Origin: Nitrospirota bacterium
GTDB taxonomy: Bacteria; Nitrospirota; Thermodesulfovibrionia; Thermodesulfovibrionales; JdFR-85
NCBI GenBank assembly: GCA_015485235.1
Contig: WFTX01000034.1
Coordinates: 1 to 7,878, forward strand
Direction: 5' to 3'
DNA: 7,878 bases
Shown piece by piece: positions 6,078 through 7,878 of this stretch. Each line of letters opens with the position of its first letter. Within the stretch, counting starts at the first letter, position 1. Under the pieces are notes generated by a model. It had not been told where the DNA came from and did no database searches. It was given only the letters and a program-made list of their open reading frames with translations. The position numbers and the translations under genes are program-made.

Positions 6078-6760
6078 GAGAGGCTCCACCGACCCCTGAG
6101 TGTGGGATCACCGAGGGCGGTCTCAAGGAGCCTGAGAAAGACCGTCCTGGATATCTCCTCCGCCCCGAACCGCTGGAGGTGTTCCGTGCTTATCTGACAG
6201 TCGATCAGGGTGAACTCCCTTTTCCTGAGCCAGTCCACGAGTGTGACAAAGGCGACCTTGGAGGCGTCCGATACGGTAGTGAACATGGACTCACCGAAGA
6301 ATGCGGAGCCGAGGGAGACCCCGTAAAGCCCTCCCACCAGGCATTCTCCTGTCCAGGCCTCCACGGAATGGGCATACCCCATCCGGTGAAGTTCTGTGTA
6401 GGCCCTTATCATCCCGTCGGTTATCCAGGTCCCTCCGTCTTTTTCCCTGTGGACCTCCGCCGCCGTCCTGATCACCTCATTGAAGGCGCGGTCAAAGGTT
6501 ATCCTGAATATTCCCTTTTTCATCTTCTGTCTCAGGCTTCTTGAAACCCTGAGCTTTTCCGGGAAGAGTACCAGCCTCGGATCTGGCGACCACCAGAGGA
6601 GCGGATCATTCCCGGAAAACCACGGAAAGATCCCGAGCCTGTAAGCCTCAAGAATCCTCCCGGGGCTGAGGTCTCCTCCAACGGCAAGGAGACCCGAGGG
6701 ATCGGCCAGATGGGGAGGGGGGAAGGAGAAGTCCTCCCTCCTCAGTTCAAAGACCGGCAC
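6074..6760 (-). CDS. aat: Leucyl/phenylalanyl-tRNA--protein transferase
   Basis: Aat transfers Leu or Phe from aminoacyl-tRNA to the N-terminal Lys/Arg of proteins, creating N-degrons for ClpS-ClpAP in the cytoplasm. From the GTG at 6760 the protein has 228 residues, close to the 234 of E. coli Aat. Conserved family stretches are visible in order: FPPP (13-16), GLLAVGGDLSP (23-33), GIFPWF (43-48), WWSPDPR (56-62), TWIT (111-114), AHSVEAW (130-136), GGLYGVSLG (143-151), FFGESMF (154-160), DASK (165-168) and LIDCQ (185-189). I chose GTG 6760 because family members begin almost directly with a PVFEL-like segment. A TTG at 6799 would add 13 Gly/Ser-rich residues and cannot be excluded, since neither start has a strong ribosome binding site. 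The gene overlaps clpA by 14 bases and mqnA by 4 (ATGA), indicating co-translation. Adjacency to clpA fits a shared N-degron role. Confidence 0.94.
   Translation of the reverse strand: MPVFELRREDFSFPPPHLADPSGLLAVGGDLSPGRILEAYRLGIFPWFSGNDPLLWWSPDPRLVLFPEKLRVSRSLRQKMKKGIFRITFDRAFNEVIRTAAEVHREKDGGTWITDGMIRAYTELHRMGYAHSVEAWTGECLVGGLYGVSLGSAFFGESMFTTVSDASKVAFVTLVDWLRKREFTLIDCQISTEHLQRFGAEEISRTVFLRLLETALGDPTLRGRWSLS
6084..6089 (-). promoter_or_regulatory. Shine-Dalgarno site deciding the mqnA start
   Basis: GTGGAG lies six bases upstream of ATG 6077, within the end of aat. It supports the ATG that overlaps the aat stop (ATGA) and argues against the GTG at 6089, which is itself part of this motif. 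Confidence 0.6.
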
Positions 6761-7878
6761 CGGGAAACCTGAACCGGAGCCCCTTCCCTGAGAGATCAAT
6801 AAGGACCTTTCCCCCCTTCTTCAGGTTCCCGAAGAGGAGTTCATCCGTCAGGGGGGTCTTGATCTCATCCTGAATGACCCGGCCCAGGGGCCTTGCCCCG
6901 AACTTACGGTCATACCCCTTCCCGGCAAGGTACCGGAGGGCCTCCGGGGTGATCTCAATCTCTATTTTCCTGTCCGTCAGCTGTGATTCGAGTTCCCTGA
7001 TGAACTTCAGAGTGATCTCTTCCATGATATCCGGTGTGAGGTGCCTGAAGTTAATTATCCCGTCAAGGCGGTTCCTGAACTCCGGGCTGAAGAGCTTCCG
7101 GATGGCCTCATCACCTTTGGAGAGACCTTCGTCGGCCCTGTCGCCGAAACCGATGACACCCTTTTCCATTTCCGGAGCCCCGGCATTGGAGGTCATGATA
7201 AGGATGACATTCTTGAAGTCCGCCTTTCTTCCCGTATTATCAGTGAGGGTGGCATAATCCATGATCTGGAGAAGGATGCTGAATATATCAGGATGGGCCT
7301 TCTCTATCTCGTCAAGGAGGACCACGGAGTAGGGATGTTTCCTGACAGAGTCCGTCAACTGGCCTCCCTGGTCGAACCCGACATAGCCGGGAGGGGCACC
7401 GATCAGACGGGAGACGGCGTGCTTTTCCATGTATTCACTCATATCGAACCGGATGAACTCCACTCCAAGGACAGAGGCGAGCTGTCGGGAGACTTCGGTC
7501 TTTCCGACCCCTGTGGGACCTGTAAAGAGGAAGGAGCCGATCGGTCGCTCGGGAGCCCCGAGGCCTGCCCTTGAGCGTTTTATTGCTGAGACGAGGGAGT
7601 GTATGGCATCGTCCTGGCCGAATACGCGTTTTCTGAGTTCCCCTTCAAGATGTCTGAGTTTTTCAGTCTCCGATGTAGAGATCGTTCTTGAAGGGATCCG
7701 GGCCATCTTTGCCACAACCACCTCTATTTCCTTCCGGCCGACGGTTTTCTTTTTCCCGGCCCTGGCTGAAAGCCTGAGGGCGGCCCCTGCCTCGTCTATA
7801 ACATCTATCGCCTTGTCAGGCAGGAACCGGTCGTTTATGAATTTCGCCGAGAGTTCGGCAGCCGCCCTGATAGCCCCC
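6747..7878 (-). CDS. clpA: ATP-dependent Clp protease ATP-binding subunit ClpA, C-terminal part (5' end outside window)
   Basis: This is the AAA+ unfoldase that feeds substrates, including N-degron proteins delivered by ClpS, into the ClpP peptidase in the cytoplasm. The frame is open to the window edge, so about 376 C-terminal residues are visible and the true start lies to the right. Counting from the first visible codon at 7877, the sequence shows the end of the first AAA module (LPDKAIDVIDEAGA, about 19-32), then the second ATPase module. That module has Walker A GPTGVGKT (120-127), Walker B VVLLDEIE (185-192), sensor 1 TSNAG (about 229-233), an IGF ClpP-docking tripeptide (242-244), arginine finger region FRNRLD (267-272) and sensor 2 GARPLGR (327-333). 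It closely resembles E. coli ClpA from memory, including RLIGAPPGYVGFDQGG. The adjacent aat gene favours ClpA over ClpC or ClpB. The GTG at 7721 is internal and not a start. Confidence 0.95.
   Translation of the reverse strand, partial: GAIRAAAELSAKFINDRFLPDKAIDVIDEAGAALRLSARAGKKKTVGRKEIEVVVAKMARIPSRTISTSETEKLRHLEGELRKRVFGQDDAIHSLVSAIKRSRAGLGAPERPIGSFLFTGPTGVGKTEVSRQLASVLGVEFIRFDMSEYMEKHAVSRLIGAPPGYVGFDQGGQLTDSVRKHPYSVVLLDEIEKAHPDIFSILLQIMDYATLTDNTGRKADFKNVILIMTSNAGAPEMEKGVIGFGDRADEGLSKGDEAIRKLFSPEFRNRLDGIINFRHLTPDIMEEITLKFIRELESQLTDRKIEIEITPEALRYLAGKGYDRKFGARPLGRVIQDEIKTPLTDELLFGNLKKGGKVLIDLSGKGLRFRFPGAGL

Noticed and set aside
6761..6799. Longer aat start at TTG 6799
   Set aside because: It adds 13 low-complexity residues absent from relatives I remember and lies deeper in clpA. 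It is kept only as an alternative.

Overview
The window carries eight genes, or parts of them, all on the minus strand. They are packed like one long operon, or a few back-to-back ones, transcribed from the right edge to the left. The organism is a diderm (Gram-negative type) bacterium: it has type II secretion pseudopilins, a ClpA/Aat N-degron pair, and the futalosine route to menaquinone (MqnA), which points to menaquinone-based and possibly anaerobic respiration. Base composition, gene content and the unusual intergenic repeats would fit a Nitrospirota- or Desulfobacterota-like lineage. That placement is an impression, not a demonstrated result.

Right third (5292-7878): the C-terminal part of clpA (its start lies beyond the window) overlaps aat, and aat shares an ATGA stop/start with mqnA. 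ClpA unfolds proteins for ClpP. Aat puts Leu/Phe on proteins to make them N-degron substrates of the ClpS-ClpAP system, so these two neighbours are functionally linked. MqnA (chorismate dehydratase) opens the futalosine menaquinone pathway.

Middle (3097-5277): four type IV pilin-like proteins with class III prepilin signals, in the order gspG, gspH, gspI, gspJ. They are the major pseudopilin and three minor pseudopilins of a type II secretion system. gspK, which usually follows gspJ, is absent; rnr occupies its place, coupled to gspJ by ATGA.

Left third (169-3100): rnr (RNase R) overlaps by 20 bases a TIGR02757/DUF2400 gene of unknown function. That protein carries residues reminiscent of endonuclease III-type DNA glycosylases.

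The non-coding space is almost all in two places: the left edge (1-168) and the 240-base gap between gspH and the gspI start (4062-4301). Both hold the same modular degenerate repeat. It combines 6-base units (CTTGAC type), triplets of 7-base units (TATCCGC type) behind a pyrimidine-rich spacer, and the junction word AGGTTACT. In the gap there is also an 8-base tandem array (TTGGTATA type) that runs into the gspI start codon. This repeat is the most unusual thing in the window. I see no RNA genes, CRISPR arrays, insertion sequences or convincing rho-independent terminators.
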